The notes: generated by a model not told the origin, from the letters alone. DNA of 34,285 bases from Streptococcus cuniculipharyngis (GCF_007859195.1 NZ_VOHL01000009.1:1-34285); one strand, 5' to 3'; numbered from the stretch's first letter, positions 7,748 to 18,371 are shown. Numbers and translations: made by a program.

Positions 7748-7780
7748 AAAACATCATTCTGACAAACAGAATGATGTTTT
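7748..7780. terminator. Terminator of uvrA-pepP-comEB (works in both directions)
   Basis: AAAACATCATTCTG (7748-7761), loop ACAAA, CAGAATGATGTTTT (7767-7780): 14-bp perfect stem flanked by A on the left and T on the right, 3 nt after the comEB stop. Confidence 0.85.
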
Positions 7781-7783
7781 CGT

Positions 7784-8245
7784 TCAACTCTCTGTCGCCT
7801 CTCCCAAAGCTAAGACAGGCCCTCGGTGTTGAATAAAAGGAACCTGCCTCTGCTCCAAGAGCTGGATGGCAAAAGGATGAGGACGATAGGCTGCTTTGTA
7901 GGTGATTTTTTCAATCCCTGCCTGTAAGAGGGCCTTGGTACAGTTGATACAGGGAAAATGAGTCACATATAACTCTGTGTGGGCAGTTGAAATCCCTTCC
8001 TTGGCACATTGGATTAAAGCATTCATTTCTGCATGTACCGTCCGAATACAATGGCCATTCTCCATCTCATGCCCCATATCATCACAATTGGCCGTTGCCG
8101 AGACCCCGCCATTATAGCCAGTAGCAATAATCCGCTTGTCCTTGACTAGCACAGCCCCCACATAGGCTCGGTTACAGGTGGAACGTTTGGAAATCAGCTC
8201 CGCATTGGCCATAAAGTAATCTTGCCAGGAAAGCCGCTCTGCCAT
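7784..8245 (-). CDS. comEB: Deoxycytidylate (dCMP) deaminase, ComEB family
   Basis: Deaminates dCMP to dUMP, feeding thymidylate synthesis. 153 residues. Catalytic zinc site: His71-Ala-Glu73 ([10 protein letters not shown]) plus Cys99 and Cys102 (FPCINC). A second zinc-binding set typical of dCMP deaminases is visible as Cys24, Cys54, His59 and Cys66. Called ComEB because of the Bacillus com locus, although a role in DNA uptake is not established. Third gene of a minus-strand operon, 11 nt after pepP. Confidence 0.93.
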   Translation of the reverse strand: MAERLSWQDYFMANAELISKRSTCNRAYVGAVLVKDKRIIATGYNGGVSATANCDDMGHEMENGHCIRTVHAEMNALIQCAKEGISTAHTELYVTHFPCINCTKALLQAGIEKITYKAAYRPHPFAIQLLEQRQVPFIQHRGPVLALGEATES

Positions 8246-8256
8246 TTTCCTACCCC

Positions 8257-9318
8257 CTATAAGACAATCAATTCTTTAGGAGCTTGTGTCAAGATCTCGC
8301 AGCCCGTCTCCGTAATCAAGAGATCATCTTCAATACGGACGCCATACTTGTTATCCAAGTAAATCCCTGGTTCGTCCGTCACCACCATACCTGCCTGCAA
8401 TTTATCCTCTGTCTTGACAAAGAACGGCAACTCATGGATGTCCAAGCCCATACCATGACCGATGGAATGGGTAAAGTTGGCCCCATAACCAGCCTCATCA
8501 ATAACGCGACGGGCCACACCATCAAAGTCAATATAGGTCATCCCCGCCTTGGCCTGCTCAATCAAGGCCTTGTTACTCCGCAGCACGATGTCATAAATCT
8601 CACGCTCTTCATCCGTCACATGACCCACATGAATGGTTCGGGTCATATCACTCACATAATGCTGATAGTAACAACCAAAGTCCATGGTCAAGCTCTCACC
8701 AGACTTGATGACCTTGTCTGTCGCCACCCCGTGCGGCATGGCAGAGCGATAACCACTGGCAATGATAAATTCAAAGGAAGCTCCCGCCGCCCCTAAAGCC
8801 CGCATCCGTTGGTCAAGGAAGTGGTTAACTTCCATTTCAGTGGTCACATTGGGCTTAATAAAATCCAAAACATCTAGAAAAGCTTGGTCTGAAATTTGAC
8901 AGGCACGGCGAATGGTCGCAATCTCGCTGGCATCTTTTATCATTCGCAAGTCTTCCACAAAGTTCGTCACTGCCTTGAGCTGATAGCCCTCAAAAACAGC
9001 CTGCAAGCCTTGATAGAAGTCATAGGACACCTGACCATCAAAACCAATAGTGCTCAAGCCATCATCTTTGATTATCTTAGCAATTTCTACTAGCGGTTGG
9101 CGAGTTTCCACAATATCAAAGCCCTTGATCGCCTCTTTGGCAATCAGGGTGTAGCGTGAGTCCGTCAAAAATAAACGACGCTTGTCACTGATAAAGACTG
9201 TTCCTTCTGTTCCCCAAAAACCGGTCAGGTAATAAACATTGTTTTGGCCAGTGACCAAGACGGCATCCACAGCCGTCTGAGCCAATTTGGCATCAAATCT
9301 TACTAAACGTTCTTGCAT
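8257..9318 (-). CDS. pepP: Xaa-Pro aminopeptidase, M24B family
   Basis: 353 residues. Removes an N-terminal residue before proline, or cleaves Xaa-Pro dipeptides; the creatinase-like N-terminal domain (about 1-125, [14 protein letters not shown]) plus the pita-bread M24 domain fit either PepP or PepQ, with PepP usual at this locus. Two-metal ligands are all present: Asp213 (TMDFG), Asp224 (SDMTRT), His288 (SIGHGMG), Glu316 (TDEPGIY), Glu330 (VRIEDD). No signal peptide. AAAGGAG precedes the ATG. Second gene after uvrA, 14 nt behind it; the same uvrA-pepP order occurs in Streptococcus pneumoniae. Confidence 0.92.
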   Translation of the reverse strand: MQERLVRFDAKLAQTAVDAVLVTGQNNVYYLTGFWGTEGTVFISDKRRLFLTDSRYTLIAKEAIKGFDIVETRQPLVEIAKIIKDDGLSTIGFDGQVSYDFYQGLQAVFEGYQLKAVTNFVEDLRMIKDASEIATIRRACQISDQAFLDVLDFIKPNVTTEMEVNHFLDQRMRALGAAGASFEFIIASGYRSAMPHGVATDKVIKSGESLTMDFGCYYQHYVSDMTRTIHVGHVTDEEREIYDIVLRSNKALIEQAKAGMTYIDFDGVARRVIDEAGYGANFTHSIGHGMGLDIHELPFFVKTEDKLQAGMVVTDEPGIYLDNKYGVRIEDDLLITETGCEILTQAPKELIVL

Positions 9319-9332
9319 TGTTGGTCTCCTTT

Positions 9333-12158
9333 TTATGATAATTTTGTTGTCAAATAGTGGCCAGTATAGCTGGCTGCCACCTGGGCGACTTCTTCTGGTG
9401 TGCCTGTGGCTACAATTTGCCCACCACCGACCCCACCTTCTGGTCCCAGGTCAATAATATGGTCTGCGGTCTTGATGACATCCAAATTATGCTCAATCAC
9501 CAAGACGGTATTGCCATCATCAACAAAACGCTCCAGAACCTTGAGCAGGCGGGCAATATCATCAGTGTGTAGGCCCGTGGTTGGCTCGTCAAGAATATAA
9601 AAACTCTTGCCTGTTGAGCGTTTGTGAAGTTCACTGGCCAGCTTCATCCGCTGGGCTTCGCCCCCTGACAGGGTAGTGGCCGACTGACCCAGAGTAACAT
9701 AGCCCAAGCCCACATCTTGAATGGTCTGCAATTTGCGGGCAATTTTAGGGATAGCCGCAAAAAACTCTAGGGCATCATTGACCGTTAACTCCAAAATCTG
9801 GGCAATATTTTTGTCCTTATAATGGACTTCTAGGGTCTCACTATTGTAGCGGGTCCCATGGCAGACCTCACATGGCACATAAACATCTGGTAAAAAGTGC
9901 ATTTCAATCTTGATAATCCCATCACCCGAGCAGGCTTCACACCGCCCACCCTTGACGTTAAAGCTGAACCGTCCTTTTTTGTAGCCCCGAATCTTGGCTT
10001 CATTGGTTTGAGCAAAGAGGTCACGAATATCATCAAAAACCCCGGTATAAGTGGCTGGGTTGGAACGTGGTGTCCGCCCAATCGGACTTTGATCGATGTC
10101 AATCAAACGATCAATTTGCTCAATCCCTGTAATGGCCTTGTGCTTGCCTGGTTTTTCTGAATTGCGATTCAGCTCTTGGGCGATAGCCTTTTTGAGCACA
10201 CTATTGACCAAGGTTGATTTCCCAGAGCCTGACACACCCGTAACCGCGATAAACTTGCCCAAGGGGAATTTGACATCTACCGTTTTCAGGTTGTGTTCAC
10301 TGGCCCCTTTGACCTCAATAAACCGGCCATTGCCTGAACGTCTTTCCTTGGGAACAGGGATGATTTTCTTGCCAGACAAGTATTGACCCGTGATCGAGGA
10401 TTTGTTCTTGGCCACCTGTTTGGGGGTCCCTGATGCCACAATTTGCCCACCAAATTGACCGGCTCCAGGGCCAACATCAATGAGCCAGTCAGCCTCCCGC
10501 ATGGTGTCTTCGTCATGTTCCACCACAATCAAGGTGTTGCCCAAATCACGCATTTTTTTCAGGCTGGCAATCAGACGGTCATTATCCCGCTGATGAAGGC
10601 CGATAGAGGGTTCGTCTAAGACATAAAGCACGCCACTAAGGTTGGAGCCAATTTGCGTGGCTAGGCGAATCCGCTGACTTTCGCCACCAGACAAGGTTCC
10701 TGCTGTGCGTGACAGGGTCAGGTAGTCTAGGCCAACATTTTTCAAGAAAGACAGGCGGTCAGTGATTTCCTTGAGAATGGGAGCTGCAATAGTGGCCTGA
10801 TTGGCCCCTAATTGTAGCTGGTCAGCCCAGGCCAAGTGGTCGGCAATTGACAACTCCGTCAACTGGCCTAGGTGAAGACCATCCTCTCCTCCTAGACGCA
10901 CCGACAAGGCTTGTTCATTGAGTCGGTAGCCATGACAGGTCAGACAGGGCAACTCATTCATGTAAGCTCGCATGACGTTGCGGGTATAATCACTGGTGGT
11001 TTCACGGTAACGACGGTTAATATTATTGGCAACGCCCTCAAAAACGATGTCAATATCACGCACCCCACCAAATTCATTTTCGTAATGAAAATGGAATTCA
11101 CGCTCACCAGAGCCATAAAGAATCAGCTCCCTATCAGCCTCCGCCAAGTCAGCAAAAGGTGTATCCATGTCAATACCAAACTGGGTCATGGCCTGCTCTA
11201 ACATGAGCGGATAATAGTTGGACGAGATGGGGTTCCAAGGTGCCAAGACCCCTTCACGCAGGGTCTTGCCGCTATCTGGAACCACCAAATCAAGGTCCAC
11301 CTCCAATTTATTCCCCAACCCATCGCAGGTGGCACAAGAACCAAAGGGGGCATTGAAAGAAAAGAGCCTTGGCTCCAACTCTGGCACGGTAAAATGACAG
11401 ACTGGACAGGAGTAATGTTCAGAAAAGAGCAGTTCCTTGCCATCCATGGTATCAATCATGACATAGCCGTCGCCTAGACGAAGGGCAGCCTCAACGGAAT
11501 CAAACAGTCGACTGCGAATTCCCTCCTTATTGACCAAGCGGTCAATAACCACTTCAATATCGTGCATCTTGCTTTTGGAAAGTTCTGGGACCTCAGCCAC
11601 ATCATAAATCTCACCATCGACACGGACACGGACATAACCATCCCTTTGTACCCGTTCAATAATCCCCTTATGTTGCCCTTTTTTCCGACGAACAATAGGC
11701 GCTAGAATCTGCATCCTTGTACGCTCAGGCAAGGACAAAACCTGATTAACGATCTGCTCCACAGAGGAAGCCGTGATGACCCCATGACCATTTTTACAAT
11801 AGGGAACCCCTACACGGGCATAGAGTAAACGCAGATAGTCGCTAATCTCCGTCACCGTTCCAACGGTTGAGCGGGGATTTTTGCTGGTGGTTTTTTGGTC
11901 AATGGAGATGGCTGGACTCAAGCCTTCAATTGAATCAACATCTGGTTTTTCCATATTGCCCAAAAACTGGCGGGCATAGGCTGATAGGCTTTCCACATAG
12001 CGGCGTTGCCCTTCAGCATAGATGGTATCAAAAGCCAAACTAGACTTACCCGAGCCAGACAAGCCCGTCACGACAACCAACTTGTCTCTGGGAATATCAA
12101 TATCAATATTTTTCAAATTATGGGCACGCGCCCCACGAATCACTAATTTATCTTGCAT
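9333..12158 (-). CDS. uvrA: Excinuclease ABC subunit A
   Basis: Damage-recognition ATPase of nucleotide-excision repair; a dimer loads UvrB. 941 residues, full length. Two ABC modules: Walker [15 protein letters not shown] (about 33) and [14 protein letters not shown] (about 640); signatures [12 protein letters not shown] and [12 protein letters not shown], each followed by Walker B ([14 protein letters not shown]). Zinc modules CPVC...CATC and CEAC...CEVC. The UvrB-interaction and insertion domains lie between. A GAGGA stretch lies about 7 nt before the ATG. First gene of uvrA-pepP-comEB, divergent from the CorA-type gene. Confidence 0.98.
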   Translation of the reverse strand: MQDKLVIRGARAHNLKNIDIDIPRDKLVVVTGLSGSGKSSLAFDTIYAEGQRRYVESLSAYARQFLGNMEKPDVDSIEGLSPAISIDQKTTSKNPRSTVGTVTEISDYLRLLYARVGVPYCKNGHGVITASSVEQIVNQVLSLPERTRMQILAPIVRRKKGQHKGIIERVQRDGYVRVRVDGEIYDVAEVPELSKSKMHDIEVVIDRLVNKEGIRSRLFDSVEAALRLGDGYVMIDTMDGKELLFSEHYSCPVCHFTVPELEPRLFSFNAPFGSCATCDGLGNKLEVDLDLVVPDSGKTLREGVLAPWNPISSNYYPLMLEQAMTQFGIDMDTPFADLAEADRELILYGSGEREFHFHYENEFGGVRDIDIVFEGVANNINRRYRETTSDYTRNVMRAYMNELPCLTCHGYRLNEQALSVRLGGEDGLHLGQLTELSIADHLAWADQLQLGANQATIAAPILKEITDRLSFLKNVGLDYLTLSRTAGTLSGGESQRIRLATQIGSNLSGVLYVLDEPSIGLHQRDNDRLIASLKKMRDLGNTLIVVEHDEDTMREADWLIDVGPGAGQFGGQIVASGTPKQVAKNKSSITGQYLSGKKIIPVPKERRSGNGRFIEVKGASEHNLKTVDVKFPLGKFIAVTGVSGSGKSTLVNSVLKKAIAQELNRNSEKPGKHKAITGIEQIDRLIDIDQSPIGRTPRSNPATYTGVFDDIRDLFAQTNEAKIRGYKKGRFSFNVKGGRCEACSGDGIIKIEMHFLPDVYVPCEVCHGTRYNSETLEVHYKDKNIAQILELTVNDALEFFAAIPKIARKLQTIQDVGLGYVTLGQSATTLSGGEAQRMKLASELHKRSTGKSFYILDEPTTGLHTDDIARLLKVLERFVDDGNTVLVIEHNLDVIKTADHIIDLGPEGGVGGGQIVATGTPEEVAQVAASYTGHYLTTKLS

Positions 12159-12179
12159 TTTTCTTCCTCAACTCCTTTC

Positions 12180-12188
12180 ATTATAACA
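12180..12188 (-). promoter_or_regulatory. Extended -10 promoter of uvrA
   Basis: Minus strand TG-T-TATAAT; a weak TTGAAA lies too far upstream to be its -35. Transcription would start about 15 nt before the ATG. No LexA/DinR box is seen, in line with most streptococci lacking a classical SOS repressor. Confidence 0.65.
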
Positions 12189-12257
12189 TAAAGCCCAAGG
12201 CCTGTGACTTTTCAAAGTAATGGCAGAGCAGGAAAAGTCATTTCCCAATTTTTTAAG

Positions 12258-12293
12258 TTGACTAACCCAAAAATCAGAAAATTATAGTATAAT
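12258..12293 (+). promoter_or_regulatory. Promoter region of the CorA-type gene
   Basis: TTGACT at 12258-12263 with TTATAG 18 bp downstream, overlapping a perfect TATAAT at 12288-12293. Which hexamer serves as the -10 is unclear. Confidence 0.55.
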
Positions 12294-12332
12294 GGAAAGG
12301 TATGTAATCAGCAGACGAGGGAGGTCTTGAAG

Positions 12333-13277
12333 ATGAAACAAATGTTTCTGTCAACTGCAACTGAATTCAAGGAAATTGACACATTTGAACCTGGGGCTTG
12401 GATTAACCTGGTCAATCCCTCCCAAGAAGAATCTGTCCAGCTAGCCCAACAATTCAATATTGACATTACCGATTTGCGGGCCCCACTCGATGCCGAAGAG
12501 AGCTCACGTATCGCTAGCGAAGACAACTACACCTTGATTATCGTTGACGTCCCCACTCAGGAAGAGCGCAATGGCAAGAGCTACTATGTGACCATGCCCC
12601 TAGGGATTATCGTCACCAAAACAGCCGTCATCACCACCTGTCTGGAACCACTGACCCTCTTTGATCATTTTTTCAACCGTCGGATTCGTAATTTTTATAC
12701 CTTTATGAAAACCCGCTTTGTCTTTCAGCTACTCTACCGCAATGCCGAGCTCTTTCTAACCGCCCTACGGTCTATCGATCGTCAGAGTGATAAAATTGAA
12801 GCTGAGCTGGAAGGGGCTACTAAAAATGCCCAGTTGATTGACATGATGGAGTTGGAGAAGTCTATCATCTACCTGAAGGCTTCTCTGAAAATCAATGAAC
12901 GAATTGTCAAAAAACTCTCCAGCAATGCCTCTAGTCTGCAAAAATATATTGACGATGAGGACTTGCTGGAAGATACCCTGATTGAGACCCAACAGGCCAT
13001 TGAGATGGCTAGCATCTATGAGAACGTCCTCAATGTCATGACTGAAACCTCTGCCTCAATCATTTCCAACAACCAAAATACCATCATGAAGACCCTGGCC
13101 CTCATGACCATGGCCCTCAACATCCCAACCGTTATCTTCTCCGCCTATGGCATGAACTTTCAAGATAATTGGTTGCCCCTAAACGATCTGCCCCAAGCCT
13201 TTTGGTATATCGTCTTGATTGCCGCCCTGGGCAGTTCTTCTGTCGTCCTCTACTTTTTCCGTAAAAAGTGGTTTTAA
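12333..13277 (+). CDS. corA: CorA-family magnesium/divalent cation transporter
   Basis: 314 residues from the ATG at 12333, which has GGGAGG 8 nt upstream; an in-frame TTG at 12327 is too close to that site. Large cytoplasmic N-terminal domain with long helices (about 1-250), then two C-terminal membrane helices separated by the selectivity motif YGMN (near residue 270), ending in a basic FFRKKWF tail. CorA forms a pentameric channel for Mg2+ (some members carry Co2+, Ni2+ or Zn2+). Followed by a DUF1129 membrane protein 21 nt downstream. Confidence 0.92.
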   Translation: MKQMFLSTATEFKEIDTFEPGAWINLVNPSQEESVQLAQQFNIDITDLRAPLDAEESSRIASEDNYTLIIVDVPTQEERNGKSYYVTMPLGIIVTKTAVITTCLEPLTLFDHFFNRRIRNFYTFMKTRFVFQLLYRNAELFLTALRSIDRQSDKIEAELEGATKNAQLIDMMELEKSIIYLKASLKINERIVKKLSSNASSLQKYIDDEDLLEDTLIETQQAIEMASIYENVLNVMTETSASIISNNQNTIMKTLALMTMALNIPTVIFSAYGMNFQDNWLPLNDLPQAFWYIVLIAALGSSSVVLYFFRKKWF

Positions 13278-13298
13278 TTTTCCAGCTAAGGAGTTTTT

Positions 13299-13964
13299 AT
13301 GTCTATCCAAAACCTAACCAAAAAAAATCAAGAATTTATCAACATTGCCACCCACCAACTCATCAAGGATGGTAAATCCGACACCGAAATTAAGGCCATC
13401 CTTGAAGAAGCCCTGCCAAGCATTCTGGAGCAGCAACAAAAAGGGGTGCCTGCCCGTTCTTTCCTCGGTGCCCCAACCTTGTGGGCAGCCTCATTTAGTC
13501 AAAAAGTTGAGGAAAAGCAAGAAGCAGCCCAGCCTAAAAATACCAAACCCTTACTCATGTGGTTAGATAGCTCCTTCTTTCTCTTGGCCATTGTTGCTTT
13601 GATTAACGGTTTTATGGGGCTAGTCAATCCAAAATCAGTCACCTCTATCTCCTCAGGCCTGACAACCTTACTCGTCTTGGCTTTTGTCGGAGGGGTTGCT
13701 TTCTATGTCATGTATTACTACATTTACCGACATGCCAATAAACCAAGAAGTGAACGTCCGAATACTTGGAAGTCCTTAGGAATTGTCTTTTTAGCCACCT
13801 TAATTTGGATGTTTGCTTACATGCTGACCCCTCTCCTTCCCCAAGCCCTTAATCCAAGCCTACCAAGCTGGGGCTTACTTATGCTATCCCTTCTTTCCTT
13901 TGGGGTCTGTTTTGTGCTTCGTCGTCGCTACAATGTCCAAAGTGCCTTTGCGCCTCAACGTTAA
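13299..13964 (+). CDS. DUF1129-family membrane protein
   Basis: 221 residues, function unknown. N-terminal 85 residues are soluble and helical (MSIQNLTKKNQEFINIATHQ; KSDTEIKAILEEALPSILEQ), as in DUF1129 proteins of streptococci and lactobacilli. Then come four likely membrane segments (about 89-108, 119-140, 160-178, 186-205) and a short basic tail. AAGGAG precedes the ATG. Co-transcribed with corA and ends at a strong terminator, so an accessory role in ion transport is possible but unproven. Confidence 0.8.
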   Translation: MSIQNLTKKNQEFINIATHQLIKDGKSDTEIKAILEEALPSILEQQQKGVPARSFLGAPTLWAASFSQKVEEKQEAAQPKNTKPLLMWLDSSFFLLAIVALINGFMGLVNPKSVTSISSGLTTLLVLAFVGGVAFYVMYYYIYRHANKPRSERPNTWKSLGIVFLATLIWMFAYMLTPLLPQALNPSLPSWGLLMLSLLSFGVCFVLRRRYNVQSAFAPQR

Positions 13965-13994
13965 AATCATCTCCCCTTTTGGGAGATGATTTTT
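13963..13994. terminator. Bidirectional terminator between DUF1129 and glycerophosphodiesterase genes
   Basis: AAAATCATCTCCC (13963-13975), loop CTTTT, GGGAGATGATTTT (13981-13993): 13-bp perfect stem starting inside the DUF1129 stop codon. It lies between convergent genes. Confidence 0.9.
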
Positions 13995-14004
13995 GATTGT
14001 CTCT

Positions 14005-15750
14005 CTAAATGGCCGCTGTCAATTCTGCAACAAATCTAAGCATGAGGGCCAGATAATTCTTCCTTTGGCTACTGTCCCTAAGAACCCGCTGAGTCTCCGC
14101 CAAACGATCGGTGATAATGCCATCAACCTCCATCGTCACCAGCCTTTCTACTGTCTCCTCGTCATTTGCCGTCCACGCCAAGGCCTGTTTCTCCTGACTC
14201 CTTAGTTTGTTCATAAAGTCCAGGGTGAGACTAGAATATTCCATCACATAACCATCAGCTTGAGTGCGAGGAAAAATCGATGTGTAGGGAAGAATAAAAT
14301 AAACTGCTAGTTTTCGGTCGATTGCTTTAACCTGTTCAACCACGCGATAGTCTAAAGACTGAATCAAGTGTTTTCTTTGCCTAATGTCTTGCCCATATTT
14401 CTGCAAAAAGTGACGAATCATCTCTGGGGAATCTCTTGAATTACTCTTGATTTCAATCAGCAGTTTTTGGTTTAATTGCCCCGCTCTAACCAAATAATCA
14501 TCAAGAGAACTCACGGGACTACGGTAGCCATTTTCACTGACTTGCATACCCTGCAATTCCGCCAAAGTAAAATCATGAGTCTCCCCATCCACCCCTGCCA
14601 AGGCCTTTAAATTACGATCGTGCATGAGGACAAATTGACCATCCTTGGTTTCTTGCACATCGATTTCAACATAATCCGGTCGTAACCGAGCTGTTTTCTC
14701 TAGGGCAGCTAGAGTATTTTGCACCCCATTGGCATCCGTGACACCCCGATGAGAAATTGTTTTAGGCATGTCTTCATAGGGGTGTAAATAATAGCTCATG
14801 GCCTGTGCGCTAAATAAAACAAGTGCCGTGCCCAAAATCAAAAATCGAAAACCATGATTTAGAGAATTATTTCGATAAGAGATCTTTTCACCTTCTTGCA
14901 CAAAGGTCACAAAACGAACCAGGAGCAGCCCAACCAAGGCGTACCAAGCTAATTTTATCAAGACATAATGAGCAACCGCAACCAGAAAGGAAAATTGCTC
15001 CGGACCCCGGTCCGCTAGTAATTGGACCAAAACCGTCCCTAAAATCAGCAGGAAAAAGGTAAATAAGGCTGTTACATACATGCCCAAAAGACGCCAACCT
15101 ATGCCCCAGACCTGACTAGTCTTCGCCCAGGATAAGGTTACCGCACGTCGCACTGATTGGTTATCAAATAAGACTAGCGGGAGGGCAAACATTAACCGAA
15201 TCCCTAAATAGGCAAACATCAAACCTGCTAATAGCAATAAGATGGCAAGGTAATAATTACTTCGCCAGTAGTCCAAAATAAATTGCGGAATCAGTAGCTT
15301 GTTGAAAAAATAAAGATGCAACAAACGCCCCCAAAACGGAAAAAGCACCAACAGATAAAAAAGACAAAAAACCACCTTGCTCGGCCGTATTTCCTGTACA
15401 AGAGCCCACCAATCAGAGAACACCCGTTGACAATAGGCTCGCAGACCTTCTTCGCTCAAAAGAGCTCTGATCCCCACAAAAATCAGTAACATGTGACCAT
15501 AAGAAATGACCAGATTGAGGAACAAAAGCCCCACCAAGGCTGCTCCCACCCACCAGGGCTTGGTTAAAACCTGCCAGATGTTATTGTAAGACAGATAAAG
15601 ATTGCCGGTCTGTGCCAACAACTTCTCCGCTAGAAAGCCATTAATTGGTAACCAAAACCACTCAATAAAGGTAAATACTATCCCAAATAAGAGTAAGAGT
15701 TTATCCAGCTGATGATAAATCAGGCGTAACTCTTGCTTAATTGTTTTCAT
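14005..15750 (-). CDS. Membrane-bound glycerophosphodiester phosphodiesterase
   Basis: 581 residues. The N-terminal half (1-320) is a multi-pass membrane domain (GPDPase_memb type, about 7-8 hydrophobic segments). The C-terminal GDPD domain (about 328-570) is a TIM barrel carrying His334-Arg-Gly, Glu362 and Asp364 (YVEIDVQ), His377 (LMHDRN), KLLIEIKS and a late DGIITDRL. It hydrolyses glycerophosphodiesters to glycerol-3-phosphate and an alcohol; the membrane module suggests lipid headgroups or (lipo)teichoic acid as substrate. AAGGAG precedes the ATG. Monocistronic. Confidence 0.9.
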   Translation of the reverse strand: MKTIKQELRLIYHQLDKLLLLFGIVFTFIEWFWLPINGFLAEKLLAQTGNLYLSYNNIWQVLTKPWWVGAALVGLLFLNLVISYGHMLLIFVGIRALLSEEGLRAYCQRVFSDWWALVQEIRPSKVVFCLFYLLVLFPFWGRLLHLYFFNKLLIPQFILDYWRSNYYLAILLLLAGLMFAYLGIRLMFALPLVLFDNQSVRRAVTLSWAKTSQVWGIGWRLLGMYVTALFTFFLLILGTVLVQLLADRGPEQFSFLVAVAHYVLIKLAWYALVGLLLVRFVTFVQEGEKISYRNNSLNHGFRFLILGTALVLFSAQAMSYYLHPYEDMPKTISHRGVTDANGVQNTLAALEKTARLRPDYVEIDVQETKDGQFVLMHDRNLKALAGVDGETHDFTLAELQGMQVSENGYRSPVSSLDDYLVRAGQLNQKLLIEIKSNSRDSPEMIRHFLQKYGQDIRQRKHLIQSLDYRVVEQVKAIDRKLAVYFILPYTSIFPRTQADGYVMEYSSLTLDFMNKLRSQEKQALAWTANDEETVERLVTMEVDGIITDRLAETQRVLRDSSQRKNYLALMLRFVAELTAAI

Positions 15751-15864
15751 TAACCTCTCCTTACCCCTTTCTACCTTATCACCAAGAACAATCTTATTAT
15801 CTCAGTATCATATCATAGTTTTGCTAAAGATACCAGACTGGGCCTAAAACAGGCGAGGTCTGGA

Positions 15865-15900
15865 CAAAAAAGAACCTGGGACGTGCTACTCCCAAGTTCT
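15865..15900 (-). terminator. Terminator of the YhgE/Pip gene
   Basis: Minus strand AGAACTTGGGA-(8-nt loop)-TCCCAGGTTCT followed by TTTTTTG, 9 nt after the stop codon. Confidence 0.85.
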
Positions 15901-15909
15901 AGTTAGTCG

Positions 15910-18333
15910 TTATTCTGAAGACCGTTTCCGCGTATAGAGCCCCGCTCCCAAGGCTGTAAAGACCAAGATGAAGACAGTCAAGACACTGACTTCCTTAGTG
16001 ATTTGACCTGTCATTGAAATTGTTTGACGCAAACCCGATACCGTATAGCTCATCGGCAGAAATGGGTTGATGCTTTGAAAAAATCTATCCGTCAAGGCCA
16101 GTGGATAGGTCCCCGCACTTGACCCCAATTGTAGCAACAACAAAATCAGAGAAGCAAAAGCACCAATACGCTCATGCCAGGTATAGAGGGCTGTTACCAT
16201 GGCCATAAAAGTCAGACTGGCTAGAAGGGTCAAGAAATAGGTTTTTCCCTCATGATTAGCAGTTACCCCAATCAAATGGACCGCCAAATACAGGATAGTT
16301 CCTGACAAAAGGGCAACCAAACCATTGACAGCAAGTTTACGCGATACCCAATCCAATCGATTTTTAGGGGCAACCCCTGAGACCGTCTTGGTAAAAATCA
16401 TGTTGCTAGATAGGGCAGCCACCATCAAGGCTACGGACATCATATAAGGCGCCATACCTACGCCATTCGTTTCAACCTTGTCCTTATCCTTGTGACTCAA
16501 ACGAACAGGACTGGCTAAATCCAAAGCATTATCCTTGTCTGTTGACACACCAGCTAGTTTATCATTAGCCTGGGCTAAACCTGAGCTTAAACTAACTGCT
16601 CCAGTCCCTAGACTACCCAATCCTTCAGTCAAACGCTGCCCCCCTTGAGATAATTGATCTGCTCCTGTGGCCAGCTGATTAGCCCCATTAGCCAGTTGGC
16701 TAGCTCCCGAGGTCAACTGACTAGATGTTCCATCTAAGGTAGCAGCTCCACTCTGTAACTGACTGGCTCCATCTCGAAGTTGACCACTATTGCTTGATAA
16801 TTGGTTAGCCCCGGCTGAAATGCTAGCAACCGCAGCGGTATATTCTTCAACACCGGCCTGCAGTTGACTAGCGCCTAGCCCCAACTGACTCTGCAAAGTG
16901 GTTACTCCTGTAGCAAGTTGACTACTTCCAGGGATAAGTTGATCTGTCAAGGCTAGCTTAAGTTGGGTAAAACCTGTTGATAAGCTTGCCAAACCAGTTA
17001 CTGCTCCCGGTAAAACGGCATTGGCTGAAGCCTGTAATTCGGTCAATTTTGTCGCTTGAGTTCCAGTATCAAGACTAGCCAATGCTGATTGTAAACTTGC
17101 CACCTGATGGCTAATGGACTGAGCCGCACTGACAAGTTCAGTCTCGCTTGCCCCACCAACTGCTGCCAGAAGCTCCCCTTGTTGGTCTGGTGTTAAACTT
17201 TGATAAACCGAACTCGCTTGTAATTTGGCTACTGTTTGGCTAGAATCAGCAGTCGCAGCTTCCAATAGTGTCTGAGCCGCACTACTGATTGCTATTAACT
17301 CACTGGACACATCAGGGAGACTGGCCTCTGACCCCCCCAAGGATTGAATCACCAAGTTTAGTTGTTCTAATCCTTGACTTAACTGATTCAACTGCTCTTC
17401 TTGCTCTTGTGATAAACCAACTTGACTAGCTAAACTAGTCAAACCATCTCGAAGCTGATTGGCCCCATCAACCAAGGGTTGCATTTGTTCCGCAGCACTC
17501 CCAAGCTGACTGACCCCATTCACTAAATCAGCGGAACGGGCCTCCAACTGGCTGCTACCACTGGCTAAACTATCCACCCCACTGGTATAAGTCGCAAGAC
17601 CTGACGTCAAGCTAGATAGGCCCAAATGTAATTGTGTGACACCCGCCGCATATTGTCCTAATCCAAACGACAAGGTCTCTGCTCCGTCTGAAAAGGTCAA
17701 ACTGGAACTAGCCAGTTTAGCAAGATTTTCTGTCAAGGTCTTGCTGCCATCTTCTAGCTCCTGAGAACCCTCGGCTAGTTGCTGGCTTCCCTCCCCGGCC
17801 TTGATTAAACCTGAAGACAATTTTGAAACATTTTTGAACAGGCTATTTGTGTAGGTGTAGGTAATATTTTTGGCCACCCTATCCTTGAGCTGGGTCATCG
17901 CTGACTCTGCCATCTTGCTGGCAACAAAACTGTGCCCCTTAGAGGTTTGGTAGGAAATAGTCATCTGCTTGGGCTCCTCAGTCAGGAGACTTGCCGCCTG
18001 TTGAGAAAGGTCCTTGGGTAGGGTAATCAGCATAAAATATTTTCCCTTGGCTAGACCCTTTTCACCCTGCTTTTTGCTGACAAAGTGGTAGTCTAAAGCT
18101 TTGTTTTTAGACATATTGTCCACCATATCATCTCCGACAGTTAAGGTCTTTCCCTGGTAGCTAGCTGGTTGATCTTGATTGACCACTGCCACAGGCAACT
18201 GAGCAATCTTACCATAGGGATCCCACATGGAACTAAGAAAAATAACATTATATAAGGCTGGAATCAAGGCCAGCCCAATCATACTGATCCATAAAATCGG
18301 TTGTTTTATAATGGCTCTCCATTCGTCTAACAT
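15910..18333 (-). CDS. YhgE/Pip-family membrane protein with long Gly-heptad repeat domain
   Basis: 807 residues. N-terminal membrane segment (about 12-32) and the YhgE/Pip N-terminal domain (to about 165: PVAVVNQDQPASYQGKTLTV). The large extracytoplasmic region at about 170-620 is built of seven-residue repeats of the pattern (S/N)QLxxGA, clearest at 500-600, predicted to form a long helical stalk. The C terminus (about 635-800) has five to six membrane helices of the ABC-2-permease type. Lactococcal Pip is a phage receptor; other relatives are linked to type VII secretion or drug efflux, but the function is unsettled. AGGAGG precedes the ATG. Transcribed divergently from a TetR regulator, with an inverted repeat just downstream of its promoter, so repression by that TetR is likely. 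Confidence 0.85.
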   Translation of the reverse strand: MLDEWRAIIKQPILWISMIGLALIPALYNVIFLSSMWDPYGKIAQLPVAVVNQDQPASYQGKTLTVGDDMVDNMSKNKALDYHFVSKKQGEKGLAKGKYFMLITLPKDLSQQAASLLTEEPKQMTISYQTSKGHSFVASKMAESAMTQLKDRVAKNITYTYTNSLFKNVSKLSSGLIKAGEGSQQLAEGSQELEDGSKTLTENLAKLASSSLTFSDGAETLSFGLGQYAAGVTQLHLGLSSLTSGLATYTSGVDSLASGSSQLEARSADLVNGVSQLGSAAEQMQPLVDGANQLRDGLTSLASQVGLSQEQEEQLNQLSQGLEQLNLVIQSLGGSEASLPDVSSELIAISSAAQTLLEAATADSSQTVAKLQASSVYQSLTPDQQGELLAAVGGASETELVSAAQSISHQVASLQSALASLDTGTQATKLTELQASANAVLPGAVTGLASLSTGFTQLKLALTDQLIPGSSQLATGVTTLQSQLGLGASQLQAGVEEYTAAVASISAGANQLSSNSGQLRDGASQLQSGAATLDGTSSQLTSGASQLANGANQLATGADQLSQGGQRLTEGLGSLGTGAVSLSSGLAQANDKLAGVSTDKDNALDLASPVRLSHKDKDKVETNGVGMAPYMMSVALMVAALSSNMIFTKTVSGVAPKNRLDWVSRKLAVNGLVALLSGTILYLAVHLIGVTANHEGKTYFLTLLASLTFMAMVTALYTWHERIGAFASLILLLLQLGSSAGTYPLALTDRFFQSINPFLPMSYTVSGLRQTISMTGQITKEVSVLTVFILVFTALGAGLYTRKRSSE

Positions 18334-18350
18334 AGATTCCTCCTATTTTT

Positions 18351-18365
18351 TGGACAGTTCGTCCA
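18351..18365. promoter_or_regulatory. Candidate TetR operator
   Basis: TGGAC-AGTTC-GTCCA, an inverted repeat with 5-bp arms, in the yhgE leader 19 bp downstream of its -10 and next to the -10 of the divergent tetR promoter. The position would let one bound dimer affect both genes. Arms are short, so the assignment is tentative. Confidence 0.5.
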
Positions 18366-18371
18366 TCATTT

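Noticed and set aside
12159..12332. SOS box between uvrA and the CorA gene
   Set aside because: No LexA/DinR-type palindrome is visible in the divergent promoter region.
16640..16860. CRISPR-like regularity in the YhgE gene
   Set aside because: The periodicity is 21 bp and in frame, reflecting the protein heptads; copies are diverged and no spacers exist.
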